From Photorhabdus australis DSM 17609 (GTDB lineage: Bacteria > Pseudomonadota > Gammaproteobacteria > Enterobacterales > Enterobacteriaceae): 64,000 nucleotides of DNA. The stretch is taken from NCBI RefSeq assembly GCF_000711895.1, contig NZ_JONO01000024.1, positions 25,129-89,128 on the forward strand, given 5' to 3'. Position numbers and translations under genes: made by a program. This document shows, one piece after another, positions 1 through 9,314 of this stretch; the stretch's first letter is position 1; each line of letters begins with the position of its first letter. The notes beneath the pieces were generated by a model. It was not told the DNA's origin. It was given only the letters and a program-made list of their open reading frames with translations, and made no database searches.

Positions 1-431
1 AATGTCCAACGCGACTCATATTGCTGTTCACCATTAATCATCGTCGTCTGGATCGGATCGCTGGCATAGAGCGGTGTCATATCGATACCCGATCTCTTGA
101 ATAGCTCACTTGCATGTTCAGTACGCACCGTCGTTGCAATAATGTGAGCATCCTCATGAGCGAACTGACCGTAGCAGTCAATTTGACATGTCCAGCGTGT
201 CGTCCGAGTGATTAGACTTTCCCCCATACCTGCTGCTATAGGTGTGTTATAAAGCTCTACACTTGTTGATAAACCCGTGCTGTTCAATGGTGTCATAACA
301 ATAAAATCGCCATCCGGCATCGGTGAGCGGTTTATCTGAGACAAAATAACGCTACGCTTAGGTATTAAGGCTATTAAAAAACCGCGTAATGCGGTTGTTA
401 TATCGTCTTGCGTTACACTTATCGTTGCCAC
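1..431 (-). CDS. Phage neck/terminator-like protein (LIC_12616 family), partial
   Basis: Reading from a GTG at 431 the frame stays open to the window edge, so the C-terminus is outside. The product starts VATISVTQDDITTALRGFL and later has the stretches MPDGDFIVMTPLN and TTRWTCQIDCYG, features I associate with the LIC_12616 phage neck-terminator family that closes the head–tail connector. The start overlaps the TAG of the preceding gene by one base and lies after a GGGGAA ribosome site, which is why I chose GTG. It belongs to the minus-strand head/neck module running from 5996 down. Family assignment is from remembered motifs; function is inferred from position. Confidence 0.6.
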   Translation of the reverse strand, partial: MATISVTQDDITTALRGFLIALIPKRSVILSQINRSPMPDGDFIVMTPLNSTGLSTSVELYNTPIAAGMGESLITRTTRWTCQIDCYGQFAHEDAHIIATTVRTEHASELFKRSGIDMTPLYASDPIQTTMINGEQQYESRWT

Positions 432-802
432 TATTGTTCCCCACGCTGCAATGTAACAGCGAATTTGCACCAATCCGGCCACTCTTCCAAAATCTGCACT
501 ATCAACCACTCTTCACCATTAATCATCAGCAGATCGCCACCTTGCTGCCTGGGGCGGTTGACGGCATTAAAATTGCCATTCACATAAGCCGCTTTGAGTA
601 TGCCCTGAATATTCAAACCGTTTGTATGTTGTAGATCAGTAAAAGTCAGTGGCTGAATTTGTGCAGTAACGGGTGTTGTGATGTATTTCGGAATTTGCTT
701 GCCACTGGGTGCAATATCATAGCCCGCACTTACCCGTATCTCTCCAGGCGAATGAGGATTAACAATCCCGACAGCACCAGATACAATATTATGCAGGTTC
801 AT
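431..802 (-). CDS. Phage head–neck protein of unknown function
   Basis: A 123-residue protein starting at ATG 802, overlapping the previous gene by four bases (ATGA-type coupling) and the next by one. It has a recognisable phage-connector style sequence (PKYITTPVTAQIQPLTFTDL, then GGDLLMINGEEWLIVQI) that suggests a small beta-rich virion protein. No signal peptide or membrane segment. Located between a gp10-like protein and the neck-terminator gene, so a role in the connector or tail-completion ring is likely, but I do not recognise a named family with certainty. Confidence 0.6.
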   Translation of the reverse strand: MNLHNIVSGAVGIVNPHSPGEIRVSAGYDIAPSGKQIPKYITTPVTAQIQPLTFTDLQHTNGLNIQGILKAAYVNGNFNAVNRPRQQGGDLLMINGEEWLIVQILEEWPDWCKFAVTLQRGEQ

Positions 803-1269
803 TCGTTCCCCTCATCAACCACATAATCAACACCGTTCAGCATGTGTTTGGTGTCACGTAACGGGGCGTCAAATCCCTTTTTAGCTATAGTTGATTCCGC
901 ATTGCCTGGTGAAGTGAAAGAACGAATAGATTGTTGAATTTGCCCCTTGATAACTTCCCCGGTCATCCGTAACGCTGCATCCCCATTCATATCGTTAGCA
1001 CTCAGGCCCTGTGCAAGCACATCACCCCATTCATTAGCATGTTCGTTGATAGTGTTACGAAAAAACGGACGGGGCGGTTTATTACGCCTCGGATCGCCAA
1101 TCTCGTTACTGATTGCCACCATTGCTACCGAAGTGCTATCGGGATAAGTCGCGTCTTTGAAAAAACCAGCCCGCAATTTTTTGCCTTCACCCACTTTTTT
1201 AGCTAATTGCTTTAAGTAGCGTTTTGCTGCATCACCACCCTTGATACTGCTCGACATTAGCGCCTCCAT
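799..1269 (-). CDS. Phage HK97 gp10-like/virion morphogenesis protein
   Basis: 156 residues. The segment [18 protein letters not shown] followed by an amphipathic region and [18 protein letters not shown] sequence is typical of the gp10/minor tail-completion proteins of tailed phages, where the motif R-P-F-F/M-R is well conserved. It starts at ATG 1269, overlapping the end of the DUF4054 gene by 13 bases, and its stop overlaps the next start. Positively charged N-terminus ([16 protein letters not shown]). Role inferred: joining the tail to the neck during virion assembly. Confidence 0.6.
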   Translation of the reverse strand: MEALMSSSIKGGDAAKRYLKQLAKKVGEGKKLRAGFFKDATYPDSTSVAMVAISNEIGDPRRNKPPRPFFRNTINEHANEWGDVLAQGLSANDMNGDAALRMTGEVIKGQIQQSIRSFTSPGNAESTIAKKGFDAPLRDTKHMLNGVDYVVDEGNE

Positions 1270-1706
1270 TGAGTCCGTGGATAGTAATATGACGGATAGT
1301 GAGAGGGAGAGCTGCCGGGGATGTAACGCATAGTTCTATATTGTGCTGTTGTCTGCCAGTACATAGCCCCGTATTTTGTCTGCAAGAACCAAGCAGCACG
1401 TTCACTGACAGCTCCCATATCAGCCGAAACGGAAACAGATCCCTCGCTTGCGCTGCTAACTCGCCCCACGAGCGGATTGGCCGCTGTTCCGCTAACAGAT
1501 AAACGATTAAGTTCGGCAATATGAGCAACAAGCATATTCAACAACAGTATTCGTTGTTCAAGATCACTAACTGGGCTTTGGGCCGTATTGTTAAGATAGA
1601 GTGTTGCTTCAATAAAATAGGTATCCAGCAGGACATCACTGACAGAAGAAAACTCCGGGTAACGAGTGCGAAATTTCACGACATCAAAAACGACAACAAA
1701 GCCCAT
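1257..1706 (-). CDS. DUF4054 phage head–tail adaptor
   Basis: 149 residues, starting [20 protein letters not shown]. The opening F-D-x-x-x-F-R-x-x-Y-P-E-F signature and the following [15 protein letters not shown] match the DUF4054 family of small head-completion/adaptor proteins encoded directly downstream of the major capsid region of many prophages. No transmembrane segment. Spacing of four bases from the upstream gene and overlap with the downstream one indicate one transcript. Confidence 0.65.
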   Translation of the reverse strand: MGFVVVFDVVKFRTRYPEFSSVSDVLLDTYFIEATLYLNNTAQSPVSDLEQRILLLNMLVAHIAELNRLSVSGTAANPLVGRVSSASEGSVSVSADMGAVSERAAWFLQTKYGAMYWQTTAQYRTMRYIPGSSPSHYPSYYYPRTQWRR

Positions 1707-1710
1707 TAGC

Positions 1711-2037
1711 TTAATCCTCTTCTTTTCGTTGCTCGATATTCTTACCCGGTTTTTGGGGATTGATAGGCTCTAACCCGTTCTTTAACCCGGCTTTTTCCTC
1801 AGCTTCCGTCCGAGCCTCTTTGAGTTTTTCCTGGGCAAAAATAAGCCCATTTTTGACTAATTCCGTATCTGCATAGAGCTCCAGATATTTGTCAAAAAAC
1901 GCTTTATCAACATCATATGTCAGCCCATAACCACCAATAATTGTTGATGAATTTATCCCGTTTAGCGTCACGCTATTCCCATCAATTTCAATCGTTAACC
2001 CGTGAGGCAATTTACACCCCACAATGACTGTCACCAT
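1711..2037 (-). CDS. Small phage protein next to capsid gene (DUF7302-like)
   Basis: 108 residues beginning [20 protein letters not shown], with a beta-rich first half and a charged coiled tail ([16 protein letters not shown]) rich in Lys and Glu. Proteins with the G-C-K-L-P-H-G-L opening lie right after DUF2184 capsid genes in Bcep-type prophages. It abuts the capsid stop codon at 2038 directly. Function unknown; position suggests a head-assembly accessory. Confidence 0.55.
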   Translation of the reverse strand: MVTVIVGCKLPHGLTIEIDGNSVTLNGINSSTIIGGYGLTYDVDKAFFDKYLELYADTELVKNGLIFAQEKLKEARTEAEEKAGLKNGLEPINPQKPGKNIEQRKEED

Positions 2038-3072
2038 TTAAACCCCCAACATTTGTGCAATAGCGTGTGGATAACGAATAATCGCACCCCACGTACCGGC
2101 TGATTTCTTTTGTTTAAAACTGGATGAGCTCACAACAACCGCGTGTGCCCGCATTTTTTCAGTAAATGAGGCATAAGCCGTTTTTTCACCATCAAGCGTA
2201 TCGGCAATCAATTGAACCAGTTCCCCCGCTTCCGTACTGTATTCAACCACCGTTTCAATCGTCAGATTCGGAAAATTCTTTTTCAATTGTTCGGTAACAT
2301 TAACGTTGTACTGGTTAGTTTTTGTCAGATTGACTTCCGCTGTTGGCGACATGCAAAGTTTCAATGGCTCTGTTCGTTCCACCAACCCTTCTGTTTGTTT
2401 TGTAAGCTGTTTAAATAGGCGTTGGGAAATATCGTCATAAATTGCCTGCCCGTCTTTGGTTTCCCACGTCGTACCATTGGATTTTCCGTTTGCAGCCGGT
2501 ACCACCGGTGCGCTTAATCCCGGATCATTCAACAGTCCATAGTTTTTAAGCCCCGCAATACCATAGAAATAAGACTTGTTCATAAACTTGTTTAGGGTTA
2601 ATGCGCTTGCGGTGTTAAGTTGCGCTGCTCGATTGATACGGGCCGTACCGTACATATCCAGCTCACGCTCCCCCCAGACAGTAAATGTTTGGAAATGATA
2701 GCTCTGGCGTTCCACCCAATTCACGTTAGCATCTGATATGCCGTTATTGCTGTGATCACCGTATGAGCTCACTTCACCCGTTGATTCTTCAACCGGGAAC
2801 TGGGTTGTCAGCGTTGTCCAGTCACCTTTTTTATTTTCACCGATAATTTCAGCCGCTCTCATCGGCGTGACCAACACACGAACCAACTCAGGATCGAGAT
2901 AGTTAGTCAGATACGCAGGAACACCGGCGTTACTCACGGTCACCATAGCTGGCTGTGCATCCATAGCTAACGTATAGTTACGAACATATTGGGGATTTAA
3001 GTAATCGACGGCCTGTGGTACTACAATGCCGTATTCCCCTTCAATATATTGAAAATCTGTGTGTCGTTTCAT
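2038..3072 (-). CDS. Major capsid protein (DUF2184, HK97-fold)
   Basis: 344 residues, the expected size of DUF2184 major capsid proteins. Recognisable stretches are the N-terminal [19 protein letters not shown], the [18 protein letters not shown] block, the E-loop-like [15 protein letters not shown], and the C-terminal [13 protein letters not shown]. It forms the icosahedral shell. It lies between the cement protein gene (upstream, one-base overlap) and small connector genes, the standard order portal–MuF–DUF2213–cement–capsid–adaptors read on the minus strand. No disruption is visible in this gene. Confidence 0.8.
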   Translation of the reverse strand: MKRHTDFQYIEGEYGIVVPQAVDYLNPQYVRNYTLAMDAQPAMVTVSNAGVPAYLTNYLDPELVRVLVTPMRAAEIIGENKKGDWTTLTTQFPVEESTGEVSSYGDHSNNGISDANVNWVERQSYHFQTFTVWGERELDMYGTARINRAAQLNTASALTLNKFMNKSYFYGIAGLKNYGLLNDPGLSAPVVPAANGKSNGTTWETKDGQAIYDDISQRLFKQLTKQTEGLVERTEPLKLCMSPTAEVNLTKTNQYNVNVTEQLKKNFPNLTIETVVEYSTEAGELVQLIADTLDGEKTAYASFTEKMRAHAVVVSSSSFKQKKSAGTWGAIIRYPHAIAQMLGV

Positions 3073-3566
3073 TAGCTCCAGGTCCCCATTTTGACTAATT
3101 CACCCGAACCAGCAGCAGTACCGGCAACGAATTTAGTTTCGATAAAATCAGTGATAGTTTTTCCCGCTGCAGCGGCCTGCACCTCACCCGTTTTTAAGGA
3201 TGCGTAAATCTTATCCCCAACTTTTGCTGGAGTGCTTGTTCGTACCGTAAAATCACCCGCAGTAAATAAAGTGACTTCACGTCCGGGTTGGATCAGCATG
3301 GATGCTTCTCCCAACCAAAGAGTGATAGACGCTTGTCCGTCACGCCCCACAAAACCAGACGGGGCACCCACCCCCTTGTTCGAAACGACACCATCAATCA
3401 CCCAGGCAAAACGCCCAACAGTTACTCCATCGTTACCCGCAATCAGCGTGCCATCCCCTGCTAACAAAGTGGCGTTAGGGTTAGTGCTGGCAAATGCTCC
3501 CTCAATGCCGGGGGCTGGATAGTGATTAATTTTGTTCGGAAAACCTATAGTTAGACCCTCACTAAT
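3072..3566 (-). CDS. Structural cement protein Gp24-like, probable ATT start
   Basis: The conserved part runs [22 protein letters not shown] onward and matches phage cement (decoration) proteins. The frame is open well upstream of the TTG at 3467. The extra residues [20 protein letters not shown] and [15 protein letters not shown] are exactly what the family has at its N-terminus, so the true start must be near 3566. No ATG, GTG or TTG exists there in frame; only an ATT at 3564-3566 is available, overlapping the end of the DUF2213 gene. Either ATT is used, aided by coupling to the overlapping gene, or an upstream change removed the original start. Length would be 164 residues. Confidence 0.65.
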   Translation of the reverse strand: MSEGLTIGFPNKINHYPAPGIEGAFASTNPNATLLAGDGTLIAGNDGVTVGRFAWVIDGVVSNKGVGAPSGFVGRDGQASITLWLGEASMLIQPGREVTLFTAGDFTVRTSTPAKVGDKIYASLKTGEVQAAAAGKTITDFIETKFVAGTAAGSGELVKMGTWS

Positions 3567-4876
3567 TTAGATGCGGTGGGAAAACGTTTTTCAAAAGAAT
3601 CTATAGCAGCAGAATCCATTGCTAGGCGGGCTTTAGGTTTTGCTGACTCTGCTATGCCGATCTGCATTTTCACTAAAGAGCGATAAGCGGACGGATGAAC
3701 ACCGGTTGTATCAACACCCACCTCATCAAGCGCAACCTTGTAAATTTCGTCAGCAGAATCCATTGCTACTACATCACCGATGAGGGGTTTAACCTCAGCC
3801 TCAGCAATGCGAATAGCATTAATGCGATTCACTGTGTCTTTTTCTGCCTTTCGAGTAGCTGCACGAATAGCAGCATCCATTGCGGGCTTACTGACGCTAT
3901 CCTCTTCCTTTGGTTCTGGTTTATTATCGGGATCATCGTCTTGCGCGGGAGTGCCTGAAATTAACGCCCGGATTTTTTCCAGGTCTTCCTCTGGCAATTT
4001 ACCCGCCAGCAATTCAAGCACTTGCGCACAGATATCATCGTCCTGCGCGGGTAACTCCGCAGGCTCCTGTGTCTCCGCATCATCAGCAACAGCTTCAATG
4101 ATTGAGGCAAGCTCCGCTGAGTCGATTTCCATATCCTGAGCCAGAAGGGTACCGAATTTGTTTTTCGCCGCTTCCGCTATACTTTTCGCGCTACCACCCG
4201 CTTTCAGTAATGAGGCAATTTCTTTTGGTGCAGCATCTTATGCTAATTTCGGCTGCAAGTATGCCCCCAGCGCCGCACGTACAGCGACAGCCACCATTTT
4301 TTTATTTAACTTCATGTGTTTTAACTCCAGAGGGAGGGAATCGCAGACAACAACATCTGCACCGACTCGCCCTTCTTCAACAAGAGCGACATGGTTCCCG
4401 ACGATATCGCGCATAACGCCATCATGATGAATGCCGTCATACGTGCCGGGGGTCATATCAGCGACGTAGTGATACGCCGCTGACAATTCTTTTTGTTCAT
4501 CCGATTCAATACCCGCTATGGATTCAACATCCCAAATTGCTAGGCTGTTTTTCAGGTATGTACCATCGAACATGGAATCTGATCCCGTTGTACCGACAAT
4601 CAATTCTGTTGAAGGTTTAGCCGCCGTGACGGGAATGTGTTTTTTCAATAACGGCAGGTTATTGAAGGTTGCAGCCCCCTTCTTTAATTCACCAGGGTCA
4701 CGCAACAGTTTGTACATACGATTAGGATCAAGCCCTAACCTTTGCCAGTTCGGGATTTCTCTTCCGTAATACGATGATACCGTCGCCTTAGAGATAGGAC
4801 TTTCAGCAACATGCAAACGCCCGTCTCTGTCGTATGAGCGTACAGAAGCCCGATCTAACGCCAGACCGTGATTCAT
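3551..4876 (-). pseudogene. DUF2213 phage prohead protein split by an in-frame TAA
   Basis: One gene in two pieces in the same frame. Piece one (4876 to 4238, 212 residues) is the DUF2213 domain beginning [20 protein letters not shown] and ends AYLQPKLA at a TAA (4238-4240). Reading through gives DAAPKEIASLLKAGG, then EAAKNKFGTLLAQDMEIDS, which continues seamlessly into the acidic C-terminal piece (ATG at 4132, 193 residues to 3551). The expected codon is probably CAA (Gln), so one substitution made the stop. DUF2213 proteins are thought to act as prohead protease or scaffold. The downstream ATG lets the tail part be translated alone. One sign among several that the prophage is defective. Confidence 0.75.
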
Positions 4877-4893
4877 AATATTTCTCGGATTAA

Positions 4894-5765
4894 TTAGTTG
4901 CTTAGTTTAGGAATGACGACCTGCCAACCACACCCGCAATTGATTTCTTCACCAGGCATGATCCATTTTCCGTCAATATAAAGCCCTTTTGATAAATCGA
5001 ACTCTTTACCATCCGCTTTCAAGTGTGATTGACGAAATTTTTTTGCTGCATGACTGTGCCGCCAAATGCCCGTCTTAAAACCGATTGAGCGCTGCCGGGC
5101 AGATTGCATAACAGAAGTCGCTTTGTTGTTCTGGTCACGAGCAATCAGGGCTGCTCGGCGCTTAGTAATGTCGTAACGCTCTTGCAAGGCTTTTGTCAAC
5201 GTTCCAAGATCACGCCCCCTTGCTACTGATTGCATCACTAGCGTTTCAACTTGGGATAAATATTGCCGTGGAATACTTTTATCAACCCAACATTCTCACC
5301 AATGACCGTCTGTAGCGCGTTATTCATTTCTGTCGTCATCGTGAACGGTATCGAAATATGTGCCGCATCTAACGCATGATTTAACGACGCATCCATGTTA
5401 TCCATTGATAAAGCCGCGAATTTTTTCGCCAGCTTGTCAGCTAAAGCATCAAACTGCTTTAGCCAACGCCGGGTTAATTTTCGCATTGCTGAACGCATCA
5501 ACATCTCCGGGCTAACATCCATTGCCATTGCTGCACCGCCGTTCTTATAGTTGGCGGATACCCAGTAAATCACTGAGTTATTCATCTCATCCACCAGCTT
5601 ATATAACTGCTTGCTGTACCACACACGAACACCGGCATTAGGTTTAATTTGTCGGAGTGTTTGAAGGGGATCAGATGATGTTTTCCGTGTTGTCCTCTTC
5701 TTCGATGTCGTCTTCTTTGTCGATTTCATCATTGATTTCCAGAGAGTGATACGGGCTGTTTTCAT
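4894..5765 (-). pseudogene. Phage head morphogenesis protein (Mu F/SPP1 gp7-like), frameshifted
   Basis: Two overlapping frames give one protein. The first (5765 to 5238) ends GLIKVFHGNIYPKLKR, the second begins MQSVARGRDLGTLTKAL and ends with [14 protein letters not shown], the Cys-containing tail of the Mu F-like family (GEEINCGCG). Reading the other frame just before the junction gives IPRQYLSQVETLVMQSVARG, which restores the family sequence. The shift occurs near 5279 at ATAAAAGTATT, where one missing A explains it. The protein normally binds the portal and takes part in head assembly. Probably inactive, although a sequencing error in the A run cannot be excluded. Confidence 0.7.
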
Positions 5766-5996
5766 CGTTGGCTAGACGTTCGCGGGCTTCATCTGTGCTA
5801 ATCACATTTGCAGCAATTAATACTGAATCAGTATCTGCATCGGTCTTACGTATGCTGGCTTTTTGTTCATCATTCATTTGATACAACGGTTCGAATGTAA
5901 AGCTAATATCAGGATCAATTTCGCCAAATTCGGATAATTGAATAATATCAATCATTCGTGCCAATTCCGTTAAAGAAATCGAATCCGCCAAACCCA
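5671..5996 (-). pseudogene. C-terminal remnant of DUF1073-type phage portal protein
   Basis: About 106 residues, read LADSISLTELARMIDIIQ then FTFEPLYQMNDEQKASI, KTDADTDSVLIAANVI and STDEARERLANDE, which is the C-terminal part of DUF1073 portal proteins, ending in a strongly acidic tail. The frame is simply cut at about 5996, where plus-strand integrase sequence begins; no start codon or N-terminal portal domain exists. The fragment overlaps the start of the head-morphogenesis gene, as in intact prophages. The break marks a recombination junction. Confidence 0.7.
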
Positions 5997-7153
5997 GGGA
6001 AGCGTACTACGTTCTCTATGATGGCGATGGCCTTGAGCTACTGATCAAATCCAGCGGGAATAAAATCTGGCAGTTTCGCTACATTCGCCCTGTCACCAAG
6101 AAACGTGCGAAGAAGAGCATAGGCCCCTACCCGTCAGTTACCCTTGCCGATGCCAGAAACTATCGAGCAGAGTCTCGTTCCCTCCTGGCGAAACAAATCG
6201 ATCCTCAGTAGCATCAGCAAGAACAACTGCGCAGTTCGCTTGAAGCTAAAACCAATACTTTCCAGCTCGTGGCTGAACGCTGGTGGAATGTGAAGAAAGC
6301 CAGCATCACAGAGGACTACGCAGAAGATATCTGGCGCTCTCTTGAGAGAGACGTCTTTCCCGCGATTGGTGATATCAGCGTAACAGATATTAAAGCTCAT
6401 ACACTGGTTCAGGCCGTCCAACCGGTTCAGGCCAGAGGAGCACTGGAAACAGTTCGTCGCCTTTGCCAACGTATCAATGAAGTCATGATATATGCCCAAA
6501 ACACAGGCCTGATTGATGCGGTGCCCAGTGTCAACATTGGCAAGGCCTTCGAAAAGCCGCAGAAGAAGAACATGCCAAGTATTCGCCCGGATCAGTTGCC
6601 TCAGTTGATGCAAACGATGCGAACGGCCAACATTAGTCAGTCAACACGATGTTTGTTCATGTGGCAGCTTCTTACAGTCACTCGCCCTGCCGAAGCGGCT
6701 GAAGCTCGTCGGGAAGAGGTAGACATGGTAGCGCGAGAGTGGAAGATTCCTGCTGCACGGATGAAAATGAATCGTGACCATACTGTTCCATTGTCAGATG
6801 AAGCAATGGCTGTTCTGGAGATGATGAAGCCGTTAAGCGGCAACCGAGAATTTATCTTTCCCAGCCGTATCAAACCCAACCAGCCAATGAATAGTCAGAC
6901 CGTTAACGCATCTCTAAAACGCGCAGGTTTTGGTGGAGTGCTCGTTTCGCATGGGCTGAGATCAATTGCCAGTACGGCCCTTAATGAACAAGGCTTTCCG
7001 CCTGATTCATCACAAAGCTCATTTACGTTACTACTTCCTAAGATTCAAAATGAATGTAGAAGGATGAATCTGGCTGCTTTGAAGACAAGGAATATCACTA
7101 CCCCCTTAGGAAGGAAAGAGGGTAGTAAATACCGCATAAAAATCGACAGTTAA
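5990..7153 (+). pseudogene. P4-type tyrosine integrase, triply damaged
   Basis: From 5990 the plus strand reads KPREAYYVLYDGDGLELLIK and IGPYPSVTLADARNYRA, the arm-binding N-terminal domain of P4-type integrases, but the first 15-20 residues are missing at the prophage junction. An in-frame TAG at 6209-6211 follows AKQIDPQ. An ATG at 6269 then opens the catalytic part: core-binding domain, TVTRPAEAAEARREEVD with the first catalytic Arg, and LVSHGLRSIASTALNEQGF with the His-x-x-Arg box. After about 7006 the sequence stops matching; the second His and the nucleophilic Tyr are absent. The enzyme cannot be active. It marks one end of a former integrative element. Confidence 0.8.
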
Positions 7154-7283
7154 ACGTCACTGGAACAGCGGAATTATCGGTTAATTCAACAAGCTAATTG
7201 CAGAGTAATTTTCAAAGAGCCATCACAGCCTGGGGCTGACTTTATCTTAATTTTAGATGTTGGAAAGGTATTATAATGGCTAT

Positions 7284-7319
7284 CTATTCTTAGTATGTCT
7301 AATAACCATCTAAGAATAG
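7284..7319. repeat. 10-bp inverted repeat in integrase–Gp2 gap
   Basis: CTATTCTTAG and its exact complement CTAAGAATAG are separated by 16 bases. The region from 7154 to 7478 otherwise holds no convincing gene. The palindrome could be a regulator-binding site for the downstream Gp2-like gene or a leftover of the element's replication or attachment region; nothing in the sequence decides this. Confidence 0.45.
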
Positions 7320-7478
7320 TGTTACTAATCAAGTAATCATCAGATCATTACTATATGGGGATAATGAGATCTGATGCCAGTATATACCTCTAACACTGTA
7401 AAAGTATAGCCCTACCTGTGTGGCAATAACCATTGGGTCTGGCAAATACCGTAGGACTAAACACATAGGAATAATAAG

Positions 7479-8105
7479 ATGAAAACTTATGAAGGATCAC
7501 ATGGTGAACACGTTCTGGAATATTGGGTAAAGATTAATAGATTACTATGTCGCTTGACTGAGCGTTATCCCAGGCTAACGGCTGTACGTGTAGATCTCCA
7601 CTATCCAAAAATAGTTGATAACGGTGACAATATCTGTTGCTTCCCTAATCTGGAGTCTGGGGTCATTTCCAGGATGCGTGAATCCCTCGGGGCCAAGCTG
7701 GAAGCTGGCCATATTCGTAAGAAACGTGAAGGTAAACGTATATACTGCTGACCTTTGTTTATCATCTGGGCGAAGGAGTATTCTAAATCAGGGAAGTGCC
7801 ATTACCACATTTGCCTGCTTTTCAACAAAGACGCGTACTACCACCTTGGGGACTACGAGCAGGAAGACAACCTGAGAGGGATGATTACAGGTGCTTGGTA
7901 TAGCGCCTTAAAGCTCCAGCGAGACGATTGCCCAGAACTGGTGACATTCCCTGATAACTGTCGCTACGTACTGGCTAACGAAGCCCCTGACTTTGAGGAT
8001 CAGTTCCAAGTGTTGCTAACCCGGCTGGACTACCTGACCAAAGTTGAGTCTAAAGTGTTTGGTGAAGGGGATCGTAACTTCGGCTGTAGCCAAATCGATC
8101 TGTGA
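7479..8105 (+). pseudogene. Inovirus Gp2/YagK-YfjJ-like protein split by TGA
   Basis: Two same-frame pieces: MKTYEGSHGEHVLEYWVK to EGKRIYC (stop TGA at 7749-7751), then PLFIIWAKEYSKSGKCHYHICLLFNKDAY and onward to 8105. Together they form the family seen in E. coli as YagK/YfjJ and in filamentous phages as replication-type protein Gp2; the W-x-x-E-x-x-x-x-x-x-x-H-Y-H segment is diagnostic. Such genes accompany P4-type integrases in CP4-like islands, in agreement with the broken integrase just upstream. A ribosome site (AGGAATAATAAG) precedes the start. The nonsense codon makes a functional product unlikely unless TGA after TGC is read through. Confidence 0.7.
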
Positions 8106-8114
8106 TTTGTCCGT

Positions 8115-8144
8115 GGCCTTCCCATCTGAGGGAAGGCTCTTTTT
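8115..8144 (+). terminator. Intrinsic terminator after the Gp2-like gene
   Basis: GGCCTTCCC, a 6-base loop, and GGGAAGGCT form a strong stem followed by CTTTTT. It lies ten bases after the TGA of the Gp2-like gene and directly before the convergent gene ending at 8149. Confidence 0.8.
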
Positions 8145-8148
8145 CACG

Positions 8149-9066
8149 TTAGGGGTAAGTGATATGCCCGACAATTGTGCAGATTAGTCGATAATCGCTA
8201 ACATAGAAGATTTCCGGGTTTTCTGCGTTTTGCTCACCGATAAAGAAGACCCAGGCTTTGTCTCTTAATCCTTTGCCTTTAGATTCTTTTGCCTCTGTCC
8301 GGGCGGCTTCGAGCTCTTTACGAACCACGGTACGTTTAGCTTTTGACCAACCAGCCCATTCGATGTGGATCTGATAGCTTCTAGTGGGCTTTAGCTTGCC
8401 TGACTCATCCTTTCCCCACTCGCCAGATAACGGAATAATAAGTTTTTCATCATTTTCAGAAAATTTATTCCAGAGTAGTTCAGCATAAAAGATCTTCGGC
8501 TCCGGGTAGGGCTGAACTTCTTTCTGGAGCTTTTTAAACACCGTCATGTAAATTTGACCACTGATACCAGGAATGTTTAACGACATCCCCCTGTCATGCG
8601 GGAAGCGAATGAAGGCACGGCAAATTGGCCGAATTGTTTGAGACGGACGGCGGGATTGTTTAGTAGGAGTATTTCCTTCACTGAATTTTGTTGATACAGA
8701 TCGTTTTGAATCAGCCCTGTTTTCACCATTGACAGCGTCGGGGTCGACCATAGGACGTTGTTCTACAAGTTTTAACCCTGAAGGAGATAATCCAGGAGCA
8801 CTATCCAGTATGTGCCTGACACTCTTTCTCCGCCCTTGTCCAACGACAGTTGTTTCAGCGTCAGCATCACATTTAGGAAGATGCTCAATTCCCCGTTTCT
8901 TTTTAAAATAAGCTCTAACCTTCTTATCTTTCTCCCATGCGGCTGGTTGCATGGTTATACCACAAGCCCAGCAGACGTAGCCCTCAATATCCACGCTATC
9001 AAGCAACCAAAGATCCTCAGCCTCAACAATCTCTCCAGTGCGTTTATCGCGAGCAGATTCCATCAC
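8149..9066 (-). CDS. Zinc-ribbon protein of unknown function (CoiA-like N-terminus)
   Basis: 305 residues. The N-terminal 70 residues read MMESARDKRTGEIVEAEDL, then YVCWACGITMQPAAW, KVRAYFKKKRGIEHLPKC. The C-x-x-C plus H-x-x-x-C arrangement preceded by a D-x-x-T-G-E is the layout of CoiA-like or putative zinc-ribbon domains found in mobile islands. A low-complexity linker (about 80-130) leads to a C-terminal domain with GQIYMTVFKKLQKE and an Arg/Lys-rich stretch. I do not recognise the C-terminal domain. It lies between the integrase remnants and the Qat relic and looks intact. Possibly a cargo gene of the island, perhaps in defence or DNA handling, but this is a guess. Confidence 0.6.
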   Translation of the reverse strand: MMESARDKRTGEIVEAEDLWLLDSVDIEGYVCWACGITMQPAAWEKDKKVRAYFKKKRGIEHLPKCDADAETTVVGQGRRKSVRHILDSAPGLSPSGLKLVEQRPMVDPDAVNGENRADSKRSVSTKFSEGNTPTKQSRRPSQTIRPICRAFIRFPHDRGMSLNIPGISGQIYMTVFKKLQKEVQPYPEPKIFYAELLWNKFSENDEKLIIPLSGEWGKDESGKLKPTRSYQIHIEWAGWSKAKRTVVRKELEAARTEAKESKGKGLRDKAWVFFIGEQNAENPEIFYVSDYRLICTIVGHITYP

Positions 9067-9314
9067 ACTCTCCTTTTGTAGAATAAAAATCCAGCATACT
9101 TAGTTTTGGCGATCAAATGCGCACAATGATGATGCACCAGAAAACTCGTCGGTGATATCTCTCTCGCTGCCAGTTCCCCCTAAAGGTTATGAGGTTCCTT
9201 TGCTTGAGTAAGTAGCGGTTGCTCGCTATGTCTACAAACGGCATACGCATTGAGACTTACACCATCCGACTCGGAGATGTCTGTTAAACCCGTGGTGATT
9301 CAATACCGTTTCGT
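9067..9314. other. Intergenic gap, nothing identified
   Basis: Roughly 250 bases between the zinc-ribbon gene start and the end of the Qat fusion gene. A short plus-strand reading frame (MSTNGIRIETYTIRLGDVC, from 9228) ends quickly and matches nothing I know. It may be residue of a deleted gene. Confidence 0.3.
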
